From an uncultured Eubacteriales bacterium (GTDB lineage Bacteria; Bacillota; Clostridia; Oscillospirales; Oscillospiraceae): a stretch of DNA of 61,301 nucleotides. Of the stretch, positions 22,842-30,656 are shown one piece after another; within the stretch, counting starts at the first letter, position 1; every line of letters begins with the position of its first letter. A program made the position numbers and the translations under genes. The notes under the pieces were generated by a model that was not told the DNA's origin, did not search any database, and was given only the letters and a program-made list of their open reading frames with translations. The stretch spans positions 1 to 61,301 of the forward strand of contig URCK01000004.1 in the NCBI GenBank assembly GCA_900546295.1, given 5' to 3'.

Positions 22842-24097
22842 GCCATTACCCGCCCTGTACCCTTGTAGAAGTTTGCGTCAAGGTGTCCGGTCGCGCCGCG
22901 CCGGGACTTGTCAAGCCATAGTTCCAGCAGCGACGGCGATTCCATGCAGTCGTCCGTCTCGCACGGCGGGTTATGCAGCAGCGTCACCGTATCGGCGTCC
23001 TGCTCGATAGCGCCGCTCTCGCGTAAATTTGCCATTGTGGCCCGAAAACCGCCGGAGCGGTCAGAGGCCGCCGCGCGGTTGAGCTGGCACAAACACAGCA
23101 CAGGGATGTTCAGCCTCAGTGCAAGCAGCTTCAAGGCCCTGCTGTTCTTTGTGGTCGCCTCGTAGAGTGAAAGTCGAGTATCCGGCGGTTCAATCAGCCC
23201 GAGGTGGTCGAGGATCAGCAGCCCCGGCTTTTCGCGGTAAGCCAATGCCTCCACCTGCCGAACGTTCATACCAGTGCGCTTATTAAATACAATCGGCAGC
23301 GCGGAAAGCTCCGTCGTACCCTCGGCAAAACGCATATACTCGTTGTCCGTAAGCCTGCCGCCGAACATGAGCCGCGCCGATGACAGACCGCCGATGTTGC
23401 CGACAAGGCGGGCGGAACAGTCCTCTGCGCTCATTTCAAGTGACAAGTATAACACCTTGACGCCGTTTCTTGCCGCGTTGAGCGCTATCTGCAAGGCGAG
23501 CGCTGATTTTCCGACTGCCGGTCTTGCACCGATGATGTGCAAGCCACCGTTGATAAAGCCGCCGCCAAGCAGTTTATCGAATTTCAGCAGACCAGATGCC
23601 ACACACGGCGCTCTGCCGCCGACCTGCTCAGAAACGCGGTATCCGAGCTGTGTGAGCGCCGCCGTAATCGTTTGCGAATCGCCGCGTGTGTTTTCCTCGG
23701 CAAGCCGCTGCAAAGCCTCCTGTGCGCGTCCAAGCGCGTCTGTAGGGTCATGCTCGGCGGTCATCAGTTCTTCACCGATCTTTCTCAGGGAACGTGCAAG
23801 CGCGGCCTCTTTGACCGCCGTTAGGTACGCGTCGAGGTTCGCAGTGGTAGGCGTCGTGTCCATCAGCCCGGTCAATAGCTTGTCCGTCACGTCGGTGCAG
23901 TTGCGTCCTGCTTCCGCTCGGATGGTCAGTGCGTCGAATCCGCCGTTCTCTTCATATTGCCGACGCATCGCCCGGAAGACCGCCTGCAACGATAAGGAAG
24001 AAAACGCACTATCGGAAAGCTCTGCTGCTTCTGGAAACAACGACGGATCGATCAGCAGCGCACCGAGTACTCCGTACTCATTCAAAATCGAGTCCAT
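22838..24097 (-). CDS. DnaB-like replicative helicase of the island
   Basis: 419 residues. The N-terminal DnaB domain (residues 1-100, YGVLGALLIDPSLFPEAAEL) is followed by a RecA-type ATPase: Walker A GARPAVGKS at 190-198, Walker B LLILDHLG with Asp 297, and the QLNRAAASDRSGGFRATMANLRESGAIEQDAD sensor region. It would unwind DNA for replication of the excised island. Its start is 3 bp after the DUF6291-like gene, the usual loader/helicase pairing. Confidence 0.9.
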   Translation of the reverse strand: MDSILNEYGVLGALLIDPSLFPEAAELSDSAFSSLSLQAVFRAMRRQYEENGGFDALTIRAEAGRNCTDVTDKLLTGLMDTTPTTANLDAYLTAVKEAALARSLRKIGEELMTAEHDPTDALGRAQEALQRLAEENTRGDSQTITAALTQLGYRVSEQVGGRAPCVASGLLKFDKLLGGGFINGGLHIIGARPAVGKSALALQIALNAARNGVKVLYLSLEMSAEDCSARLVGNIGGLSSARLMFGGRLTDNEYMRFAEGTTELSALPIVFNKRTGMNVRQVEALAYREKPGLLILDHLGLIEPPDTRLSLYEATTKNSRALKLLALRLNIPVLCLCQLNRAAASDRSGGFRATMANLRESGAIEQDADTVTLLHNPPCETDDCMESPSLLELWLDKSRRGATGHLDANFYKGTGRVMA

Positions 24098-24100
24098 GCG

Positions 24101-24688
24101 TCACCTCCATGTGTCCGTAACCGCGTCGTACTGCCGGGGTGGTGGTACAGCTTGTCCCGCATTATTTTGATGCTCCCACGTTCTGACTGCCGCTTTCCAG
24201 TCGACAATGGGCTTTCCCTTCCCTTGCTTCCAGCCGTTCGCCGAGTAGTAGTCGAAAAAGCGTTCCGCGTCAACAGTGTTCTTCCGTCCGGTGCAGTATG
24301 CCTTAATCTCATCGACCGTTGGGGGAATAAAACGAGGTCGTGGCGTTTTGCCAGATACATCTACAGTTCCAGTTTCAGTTTCAGTGTTTTTGATGTTTTC
24401 AAACCTATGGTTTTTTGCTTCAAAACCACAGGTTTCCTGTTTTGCCTTTTGGGGTGGGCGACCGCCTTTAAGCCCATTCTCTCGTTTTGCCTTATTTGCA
24501 TCAATGCTTGGTCTTGCGACAATGAACACAGCGCGAGGCAGTGCTCCTGATAGATTTGGCTCTACACCGTAAAGTGCATAGTCGCAGATCGCCAGCAGCG
24601 TCTCAAGTTGCTCCTGCTCATCCATCTCCCTGATTGCATCGCGGAACGACCTATAAAAAACAAATGAGTCGAGTACACAATCACTCAT
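24101..24688 (-). CDS. DUF6291-like replication protein
   Basis: 195 residues. The N-terminal part (SFVFYRSFRDAIREMDEQEQLETLLAICDYALYGVEPN) is the DUF6291 type found in phage and plasmid replication proteins. The middle is a linker (GGRPPQKAKQET), and the end (FFDYYSANGWKQGKGKPIVDWKAAVRTWE) is the DnaD/DnaT-like C-terminal helix bundle used for helicase loading. Location directly before the helicase supports a role as initiator or loader. Confidence 0.75.
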   Translation of the reverse strand: MSDCVLDSFVFYRSFRDAIREMDEQEQLETLLAICDYALYGVEPNLSGALPRAVFIVARPSIDANKAKRENGLKGGRPPQKAKQETCGFEAKNHRFENIKNTETETGTVDVSGKTPRPRFIPPTVDEIKAYCTGRKNTVDAERFFDYYSANGWKQGKGKPIVDWKAAVRTWEHQNNAGQAVPPPRQYDAVTDTWR

Positions 24689-24697
24689 GATGCCCTC

Positions 24698-24883
24698 TCA
24701 CTTCCCCGTGCCAGCCTGCGCCGCGATCCAATCCTCCAGTCCGCTGACGGATACTAACAGGCGGCGACCGATCCTCACGGAAGGGAAGCCCTCCATGTTG
24801 GCAAGCTCGTATGCGGTCGGCGTTGAGACGCCCAGCATATCCGCCATCTCCGGTACAGAGATCAACAACTGCTTATTGTTCAT
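24698..24883 (-). CDS. Excisionase-like HTH protein
   Basis: 61 residues: SVPEMADMLGVSTPTAYELANMEGFPSVRIGRRLLVSVSGLEDWIAAQ, a complete HTH_17 domain with the wing RIGRRLLV. It is first in the leftward replication operon and adjacent to the repressor-integrase block, as Xis genes usually are. AAGGAGC precedes the ATG. A TATAAT lies upstream on the minus strand but no good -35 was found. Confidence 0.78.
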   Translation of the reverse strand: MNNKQLLISVPEMADMLGVSTPTAYELANMEGFPSVRIGRRLLVSVSGLEDWIAAQAGTGK

Positions 24884-24982
24884 TCTTTTTTGCTCCTTCC
24901 TTTCGACTAATTATATTATACTGATACCTCCAAGGCATTTTTTGCCGCCCCTCTGACAGGTGACGTTTTATTGCCTTTCCCC

Positions 24983-25030
24983 TTGACATTTTCCATCATA
25001 CTAGGTAAAATGAATTTAGTAAATCCATTT
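24983..25030 (+). promoter_or_regulatory. Promoter and operator of the repressor-integrase unit
   Basis: TTGACA (24983-24988), 17-base spacer, TAAAAT (25006-25011), a near-consensus promoter. An imperfect palindrome, AAATGAATTT (25008-25017) and AAATCCATTT (25021-25030), covers the -10 and start site; it fits autoregulation by the CI-like protein. Confidence 0.72.
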
Positions 25031-25055
25031 AAAAATGTTTTTGGAGATTATTTTA

Positions 25056-25736
25056 GTGATAAATGTAACGGAAAATTACCTTAATGCAAAAATGATACTT
25101 GCTGAACGATTGAAAGCAGTTCGGCAAGAGCGTGGCCTAACACAGCAGAACGTTGCTGATATAGTTTCCGGTATGGCTGGGGAAGCATTGGCCGCCGCGA
25201 CATATAAGCAATGGGAAAATGGTACAAACGCCGTCACTATTAAATGGATCCCTTACGTCTGCAAAGCACTGTCTTGCGATGTTGGGTATCTATTCGCAGA
25301 GTATGATAGCTTTACGCGAAAGGTCGAGGATGTCTGTACACAGACTGGGCTGTCTAAAAATGCGGCTGTAATTATCTGCGACAATAGGGCAGCAGGAAAT
25401 TTTATTTCCGCTTTCCTCGAGGATGAGGAGATTCATAATCTCATTCATGAAACCTCGGAGGCATTGAAGCTTCATACTATGGATATTCTTGCGCCTCGTG
25501 TAGAATCAGACAGCGATGTTCAGGAAATTTTGAAAGACATTTCGCTTGATCCAGCCATGCTCTTATATGGCAAAGCGGTTGTCAGCAGGAATGATGCTCT
25601 AAAGTATTCAAAACTTGCCATTGCAAAGTCATTGCAAGAAATGTTTTTCCGCGTAATTGACAGGATATCACGCGAGACACTTCTTCCAAAATTGCAAAAA
25701 ACAGAAGGAGGTACGACTCATGCCGAGAAAATCTAA
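25056..25736 (+). CDS. CI-like XRE family repressor
   Basis: 226 residues from GTG 25056, chosen because TTGGAG lies 9 bases upstream; ATGs at 25035 and 25092 are less supported. The HTH is at residues about 13-60 (MILAERLKAVRQERGLTQQNVADIVS). The rest is a helical C-terminal domain with no recognisable LexA-type Ser-Lys peptidase, so induction may need a partner rather than self-cleavage. The base composition is visibly more AT-rich than the chromosome. It overlaps the integrase gene by 17 bp. Confidence 0.82.
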   Translation: MINVTENYLNAKMILAERLKAVRQERGLTQQNVADIVSGMAGEALAAATYKQWENGTNAVTIKWIPYVCKALSCDVGYLFAEYDSFTRKVEDVCTQTGLSKNAAVIICDNRAAGNFISAFLEDEEIHNLIHETSEALKLHTMDILAPRVESDSDVQEILKDISLDPAMLLYGKAVVSRNDALKYSKLAIAKSLQEMFFRVIDRISRETLLPKLQKTEGGTTHAEKI

Positions 25737-26994
25737 TACGCGCGCCGCGTCGGGCGCAGGCAGCATCCGGCAGCGTCCTGACGGTCGATGGGAAGCCCGT
25801 GTGACCGTCGGCAATGACCCGGGCACAGGAAAACCGATTCGCCGCAGCATCTACGGAGACACGCAGAAAGAAGTGTTGACCGCCATGCGCGACGCGCAAA
25901 AAGCGATCGACGACGGACTTTACATAGAGCCGACGCGCCTGACGCTTGCGCAATGGCTCGATATCTGGCAGAGCGATTATCTGCTCTCGCAGAAATACGG
26001 CACGGTCAAGACCTACAAGGCCCAAATCGCAACGCACATCAAGCCCGCCCTCGGCGCGGTGAAACTCACCAAACTCACGCCGCATATCATCCAGGGCTTT
26101 TACAACGATCTGCTCGCCAATGGCCGCATTGTTCCCAAACGGGACAAGCAGGGCAAGATCATCAAAAAGGGCGGCGTCGCCGTCACGGAGACCGCACCGC
26201 TCAACGCAAAGACCGTGCGCAATGTTCACGGCGTTCTGACAAAGGCCCTTTCTCAGGCCGTCAAGGTGGGCTACATCGCACGCAATCCGTGTGACATGGT
26301 AGACCTTCCCCGCGTCGAGAAAGCGCAGATCATGCCGCTCACCGACGAACAGGTCAAGTCTTATCTCGCCGCAGCGGATACCGACAATGACTATGGAGAT
26401 ATTCTGAAAGTAATTCTCTTTACCGGCCTGCGTGAAGCCGAAGCGCTGGGGCCGACATGGGATTGTGTCGACTTCAAGAAAGGCACGCTCAAAATTTGCA
26501 AGCAGTTACAGAAGCGCCCCGCCGAAGCTGGCGGTTTCCAGTTTGCCACCCTCAAAAATGACAAGACGCGCATCCTGCGCCCCGCCCCCTTCGTCATGGA
26601 TATGCTGCGCGCCGTTCGCTCTAAGCAGGCGCAAAGGCGTTTACAGGCCGGTGATCTTTGGCAGGACTGGATAGACCCCGCCAAGCAGTATGCCGCCTGT
26701 CGGCTTGTTTTCACAAATGTGCTCGGCGACCACCTGCACCCTCAGCGACTTTATGCGCATCACAAGAAGATCGCAGCCAACGCAGGAGCGCCGGACGCCC
26801 GGGTGCATGATCTGCGGCACACCTTCGCCGTGCTCTCCCTGCAAAACGGTGACGACGTGAAGACCGTGCAAGAAAATCTCGGCCATGCGACCGCCGCTTT
26901 TACGTTGGACGTTTACGGCCACGTCTCAGAGCGCATGAAGGAGGACAGCGCCGCCCGGATGCAGGGCTATTTTGAAAATCTCAAAAAGGCATGA
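25720..26994 (+). CDS. int: Tyrosine recombinase/integrase
   Basis: 424 residues. The N-terminal arm-binding domain (SGAGSIRQRPDGRWEARVTVG) and SAM-like core domain (TLAQWLDIWQSDYL) precede the catalytic domain: R238 in TGLREAEAL, a lysine near 282, H363-x-x-R366 in HDLRHT, H389 in LGHATAAFT and the nucleophile Y399 in DVYGH. All catalytic residues are present. AAGGAGG precedes the ATG. The 3' end lies 187 bp from the tRNA-Gln att site it should act on. Confidence 0.96.
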   Translation: MPRKSNTRAASGAGSIRQRPDGRWEARVTVGNDPGTGKPIRRSIYGDTQKEVLTAMRDAQKAIDDGLYIEPTRLTLAQWLDIWQSDYLLSQKYGTVKTYKAQIATHIKPALGAVKLTKLTPHIIQGFYNDLLANGRIVPKRDKQGKIIKKGGVAVTETAPLNAKTVRNVHGVLTKALSQAVKVGYIARNPCDMVDLPRVEKAQIMPLTDEQVKSYLAAADTDNDYGDILKVILFTGLREAEALGPTWDCVDFKKGTLKICKQLQKRPAEAGGFQFATLKNDKTRILRPAPFVMDMLRAVRSKQAQRRLQAGDLWQDWIDPAKQYAACRLVFTNVLGDHLHPQRLYAHHKKIAANAGAPDARVHDLRHTFAVLSLQNGDDVKTVQENLGHATAAFTLDVYGHVSERMKEDSAARMQGYFENLKKA

Positions 26995-26998
26995 AAAA

Positions 26999-27034
26999 AG
27001 CTCCGTCGATCTCATCATCGGCGGAGCTGCTTTT
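26999..27034 (+). terminator. Terminator after the integrase
   Basis: AGCTCCG-t-CGAT, loop CTCATC, ATCG-g-CGGAGCT, then GCTTTT, directly after the stop codon. Confidence 0.78.
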
Positions 27035-27043
27035 GTCCCCGTT

Positions 27044-27084
27044 AAGGGGTAAAACTTTTAATTGGGGTAAACTTAGGGGTAAAA
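27044..27084. repeat. Candidate integrase arm-type sites, right
   Basis: AAGGGGTAAAA (27044-27054) and the 20-mer at 27065-27084 identical to 18444-18463. Direct repeats of GGGGTAAA in tandem next to the att core are expected of arm sites. Confidence 0.65.
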
Positions 27085-27144
27085 CGTATTCTGTCAAAAT
27101 ACAAATGCAACTTTTCTGCGTCAAAAGTGCCTAAATCATGCGCC

Positions 27145-27182
27145 AAAAAGAAAGAACCGCAACCTTTCGGCTGCGGTTCTTT
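27145..27182 (-). terminator. Terminator now serving tRNA-Gln, supplied by the island
   Basis: AAAGAACCGCA (27151-27161) pairs with TGCGGTTCTTT (27172-27182). On the minus strand CTTTCTTTTTGG follows. It sits at the very tip of the island, so the insertion replaces the tRNA's original terminator with its own. Confidence 0.75.
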
Positions 27183-27204
27183 GGCAGCGGGAGAAGGATT
27201 CGAA
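27182..27204. repeat. Right attachment site (attR), 23-bp core within tRNA-Gln
   Basis: Identical to attL at 18302-18324 and forms the last 23 bases of the intact tRNA, so the island regenerates the tRNA 3' end on insertion. Confidence 0.92.
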
Positions 27205-27255
27205 CCCTCACATACGGAGTCAGAGTCCGCTGTGCTACCATTACACAATCCCGCT
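27182..27255 (-). tRNA. tRNA-Gln (anticodon CTG)
   Basis: 74 bases with an AGCGGGA/TCCCGCT acceptor stem, encoded GCCA end, anticodon stem GCGGA/TCCGT around CTCTGAC (anticodon CTG) and T-loop TTCGAAT. It is the integration target of the island. Confidence 0.95.
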
Positions 27256-27300
27256 ATATTGTGTTGTCCGCCGCGCTGTGTCGTTCAGCGAACAAACGTT

Positions 27301-27328
27301 ATTATAGCAGGAACTCTCGATTTGTCAA
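27301..27328 (-). promoter_or_regulatory. Promoter of tRNA-Gln
   Basis: TTGACA (27323-27328), 16-base spacer, TATAAT (27301-27306) on the minus strand, both hexamers perfect. Confidence 0.85.
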
Positions 27329-27387
27329 TAGGAATTTTTCAAAAAATCGAATTTTGGCAAAACTCTTTTTCTTCGTCTTTTTCGCCC

Positions 27388-28941
27388 TCACATCCAGATG
27401 GCGAACAGGCGCAGCAGCGGCTCGAACACACGGCGCAGGACGCCGCGCTTCTCCCACTCCTCCGCCGTAACGAGATGGCTCTGCTCAACGATAAAGTCCA
27501 TGTCCTCAAGCAGCGATTCGATCATCGGCGCGCCGTAGACCATCACGCCGCACTCATAGTCGAGTTCAAAGCTGCGGTAATCCATGTTGACCGAACCGAT
27601 AAAGGCGGCCTCACGGTCGACCATGACGCTCTTGGCGTGCAGCATTCCCGGCGTGTAGCGGTAGACCTTGACGCCGTGCGCGATGAGGTTGCCGAAGTAG
27701 GACGAGGCCACGCAGTCGGCATACCAGTGATCGGGCTTGCCCGGCAGCATCAGCCGCACGTCCACGCCCCCGTCGCCTGCGATGCACAGCGCACGCATCA
27801 CACTCTCATCGGGGATAAAATAGGGCGTTGTGATATAGATAAAACGCCGCGCGGTGCTGATCATCTGCAAGAAGACATCCTCGGCCGGATTGTCGGGGTT
27901 ATTCTGCGGGCCATCCACAAAGGGCTGGCAGTATCCGTCGCTCTTCACCGGCATGTGCGGACGGTAATAGTCGTGCTCGTCGTGCATCACGCCGCCGATG
28001 GTGACACACATGCGGATGAAGCGCTGTGTAAGCCCCCATGCGCCCTCCCCCTCGAGCCGCACGCCGCTGTCCTTCCAGTAGCCGTAGCGCTCGATGATAT
28101 TGGCGTACTCGTCGGCGATGTTCACGCCGCCCGTGTAAGCCACGTCGCCGTCGATACAGGCGATCTTGCGGTGGTCACGATAGTTGAAGGAAAGGCGGTT
28201 CACATACTCGTGCACGGGGTTGAAGATGAAGACCTCAACGCCCGCTGCGCGCAGGGAGTCGATCGTCTCGCCGGAAAAGCGCTTGATGTTGCCGAAATCG
28301 TCGAAAATAATCTTGACCTCGACCCCCGCGCGCGCCTTGGCGCAGAGGATCGCTTCCAGCTCATCCCAGAGCTTGCCCTCGGCCAAAATGAAGTATTCAA
28401 GGAAGATGAAGCGCTCGGCCCTTGCCGCACGGTCGATGAGGTCGCGCAGCAGCGGCGCGCCGTCGGGGAAATACGTCGTCTTCGTGTTCTGATAGAGGCA
28501 GAAGCCGCGGCGGGACAAAAAGTTTGCCGTGCGCGACCACGCCGGCATCTGGCGCGTGAGCTTATCCATAGCGATCTCGCTGCGGGCGCGCACGCTCTCC
28601 GGCTCGTCCGCCGCGCGCTGGGCGGCACGGGGCAGGCGGCGCTTCTGCGCGGCGCCGCCCCACAAAAACCACAGGATCAGCCCCGTCACCGGCGCCAATA
28701 AAAGCAGAATGAACCAGATGAGCTTATAAGAAAGCTCACCCGGTTCATTGTAGATATGGATAGCAAGGAGGACAGAGATGATCTGCAATGCTGCATAGCC
28801 GATGGCGACATACTGCCTGAGCGCGTGGGAAATGAGCACGACGACGGCGACCTGCACCGCCAGAAGAAGGACCACGAACATGATCCGCAGCGCCGCCGAA
28901 ATGCGGCGCTCGCCCTTTTGCCGTATCTGCACTCGTTTCAT
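27388..28941 (-). CDS. cls: Cardiolipin synthase (phospholipase D family)
   Basis: 517 residues. There are two N-terminal membrane helices (about residues 20-42 and 65-90), then two HKD motifs: HRKIACIDGDVAYTGGVNIADEY in the first half and HAKSVMVDREAAFIGSVNMDYRS in the second. It joins two phosphatidylglycerols into cardiolipin at the cytoplasmic membrane. The ATG has a GGAGG site about 11 bases upstream. It follows pncB by 65 bp and may share its transcript. Confidence 0.95.
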   Translation of the reverse strand: MKRVQIRQKGERRISAALRIMFVVLLLAVQVAVVVLISHALRQYVAIGYAALQIISVLLAIHIYNEPGELSYKLIWFILLLLAPVTGLILWFLWGGAAQKRRLPRAAQRAADEPESVRARSEIAMDKLTRQMPAWSRTANFLSRRGFCLYQNTKTTYFPDGAPLLRDLIDRAARAERFIFLEYFILAEGKLWDELEAILCAKARAGVEVKIIFDDFGNIKRFSGETIDSLRAAGVEVFIFNPVHEYVNRLSFNYRDHRKIACIDGDVAYTGGVNIADEYANIIERYGYWKDSGVRLEGEGAWGLTQRFIRMCVTIGGVMHDEHDYYRPHMPVKSDGYCQPFVDGPQNNPDNPAEDVFLQMISTARRFIYITTPYFIPDESVMRALCIAGDGGVDVRLMLPGKPDHWYADCVASSYFGNLIAHGVKVYRYTPGMLHAKSVMVDREAAFIGSVNMDYRSFELDYECGVMVYGAPMIESLLEDMDFIVEQSHLVTAEEWEKRGVLRRVFEPLLRLFAIWM

Positions 28942-29006
28942 TTTCTGTTGTTCCTCCCCGGTCGGTCCGGTATCCTTTCCTGCTGGTCCGGCGCGGAAGT
29001 GCCGCG

Positions 29007-30455
29007 TCAATTTTTCTCGTTCAGAAGGCGCGTCTTGATGTCGTACAGCTTCTGCGAGAGGTCAACATAATAGTTGTGCGGGTTATCGAAACGCTTGACC
29101 TCGTCCCAAAGGGTATCGACCTGCTCGGCGCAGTGCTTCTTGATCTCCTCAACGCTGGGACGCTGATAGACGAGCTTGCCCTTGAGGTAGATGGGCACGA
29201 GCAGCTCGCGCGCTTCGAAGTGATAGACCTCCTTGCGCTTCCACGTAGCGTCGGGGTCGAAGATCTCAAGATTCTTGCTGTCGTCCACGGTCTCGTCATA
29301 AACGGTGAGGTAGTCAGCGATCGCCTTGCCGGTGTCGCGGCCGTAGAAGCGATAGAGCTTTTTGAAGTGCGGCGTCGTGATCTTGCCGACATTCTCGCTG
29401 ATCTTGATCTTGGGGATGACGTTGCCGTCCTTGTCCTCCACGGCGACGAGCTTGTAGACGCAGCCGAAGACCGGCTCGCTCTTGGCCGTGATCAGGCGCT
29501 CGCCGACGCCGAAGGCGTCGATCTTCGCATCCTGCATCCAGAGATCCTGAATAAGGTACTCGTCGAGCGAGTTCGAAACGGTGATGGTGCAGTTCTCCCA
29601 GCCCGCCTCGTCGAGCATCTTGCGCGCCTTGCGGGAGAGATAGGCAATGTCGCCGCTGTCGAGGCGGATGCCGCACTTTTTGATGCCAAGCGGCTTGAGC
29701 ACGTCGTTGAAGGCCTTGATGGCGTTGGGGATGCCGGACTTGAGGGTATTGTAGGTGTCCACAAGCAGGACCGCGTTCTGCGGATAGAGCTTGCAGTAAG
29801 TCGCAAAGGCGTCATACTCGGTGTCGAACATCTGCACCCATGCGTGGGCCATGGTGCCGAGCGCGGGCGTGCCGTAGAGCTGGTCGGAAATGGTGCAGGC
29901 GGTGCCGCAGCAGCCCGCGATGTAGGCAGCGCGCGCACCGTCGATGGCGGCGGCGGAGCCCTGCGCGCGGCGGGAGCCGAACTCCATCACGGCGCGGCCC
30001 TTGGCGGCGCGGACGATGCGGTTGGCCTTGGTGGCGATGAGACTCTGGTGGTTGACGGTCAAAAGCGCAAAGGTCTCAAGCAGCTGCGCCTCGATCGCGG
30101 GCGCGCGCACAACGACCATCGGCTCCTTGGGGAACACGGGCGTGCCCTCGGGCACGGCGTAAATGTCGCCGCTGAAGTGGAAGTTTGTAAGATAGTCGAG
30201 AAACTCCTCGCAGAAGATGCCACGCGAGCGGAGATAGGCGATATCCTGCTCGTCAAAGTGCAGATCCTCGATATAGTCGATCAACTGATCGAGGCCGGCG
30301 GCGATGGCGTACCCGCCGCCGTCAGGCACGGAGCGGAAATAAACGTCGAAATAGGTTATGCGATCCTGGAATCCGGCTTTCAAGTAACCATTGCCCATGG
30401 TCAGCTCATAGAAGTCGCAGAGCATGGTCATATTCAGCTTCTGATCGGTCTTCAT
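29007..30455 (-). CDS. pncB: Nicotinate phosphoribosyltransferase
   Basis: 482 residues, normal for the Gram-positive form. It starts MKTDQKLNMTMLCDFYELTMGNGYL and contains FGSRRAQGSAAAIDGARAAYIAG and IRLDSGDIAYLSRKARKMLD, the phosphoribosyl-binding segments. It makes nicotinate mononucleotide from nicotinate and PRPP in NAD salvage. The ATG at 30455 follows GAGG by 5 bases; an in-frame GTG two codons earlier is less likely. Confidence 0.96.
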   Translation of the reverse strand: MKTDQKLNMTMLCDFYELTMGNGYLKAGFQDRITYFDVYFRSVPDGGGYAIAAGLDQLIDYIEDLHFDEQDIAYLRSRGIFCEEFLDYLTNFHFSGDIYAVPEGTPVFPKEPMVVVRAPAIEAQLLETFALLTVNHQSLIATKANRIVRAAKGRAVMEFGSRRAQGSAAAIDGARAAYIAGCCGTACTISDQLYGTPALGTMAHAWVQMFDTEYDAFATYCKLYPQNAVLLVDTYNTLKSGIPNAIKAFNDVLKPLGIKKCGIRLDSGDIAYLSRKARKMLDEAGWENCTITVSNSLDEYLIQDLWMQDAKIDAFGVGERLITAKSEPVFGCVYKLVAVEDKDGNVIPKIKISENVGKITTPHFKKLYRFYGRDTGKAIADYLTVYDETVDDSKNLEIFDPDATWKRKEVYHFEARELLVPIYLKGKLVYQRPSVEEIKKHCAEQVDTLWDEVKRFDNPHNYYVDLSQKLYDIKTRLLNEKN

Positions 30456-30566
30456 AGTCACCTCATAGTGTCGCGGCGCGGATCATTTCCGCGCCTTGTG
30501 ATATGGGCATTATATCCTTTGGGCACGGAGAAAGCAAGGCTTTTGGTCGTTTTTCCTCATTTCGGC

Positions 30567-30595
30567 TTGACTTTGCCCGGCCCGTCCCCTATGAT
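30567..30595 (+). promoter_or_regulatory. Promoter of the pantothenate kinase gene
   Basis: TTGACT (30567-30572), 17-base spacer, TATGAT (30590-30595). Confidence 0.72.
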
Positions 30596-30656
30596 AAAGG
30601 GACTTCCTGCAATACGCGCGCAGGCGCGAAGAACAAAAGAAACGGAGCATCTCATC

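Larger units (their letters stand above)
18302..27204. mobile_element. 8.9-kb integrative element in tRNA-Gln(CTG), satellite-like
   Basis: The element is bounded by a 23-bp direct repeat (18302-18324 and 27182-27204) that is the CCA, acceptor and T-arm end of the tRNA-Gln gene. It carries a tyrosine integrase next to the tRNA, a CI-like repressor, an excisionase-like HTH protein, a DnaB-like helicase and replication partner, a sigma-like protein, two more HTH proteins and several tiny genes. No structural, packaging, lysis or conjugation gene is visible, so it resembles phage-inducible islands or other satellites rather than an intact prophage or ICE. Genes are arranged in two divergent blocks, each around a promoter-operator switch. 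Confidence 0.88.

Noticed and set aside
18302..27204. Intact prophage or conjugative element
   Set aside because: No capsid, portal, terminase, tail, lysis, relaxase or type IV secretion gene can be found in any frame.
29076..30600. Very long plus-strand open frame opposite pncB
   Set aside because: Low-complexity, charged translation with no ribosome binding site; it is a shadow of the GC-rich coding strand. The same holds for long frames opposite grdB/grdE, DUF5693, rplA and selB.
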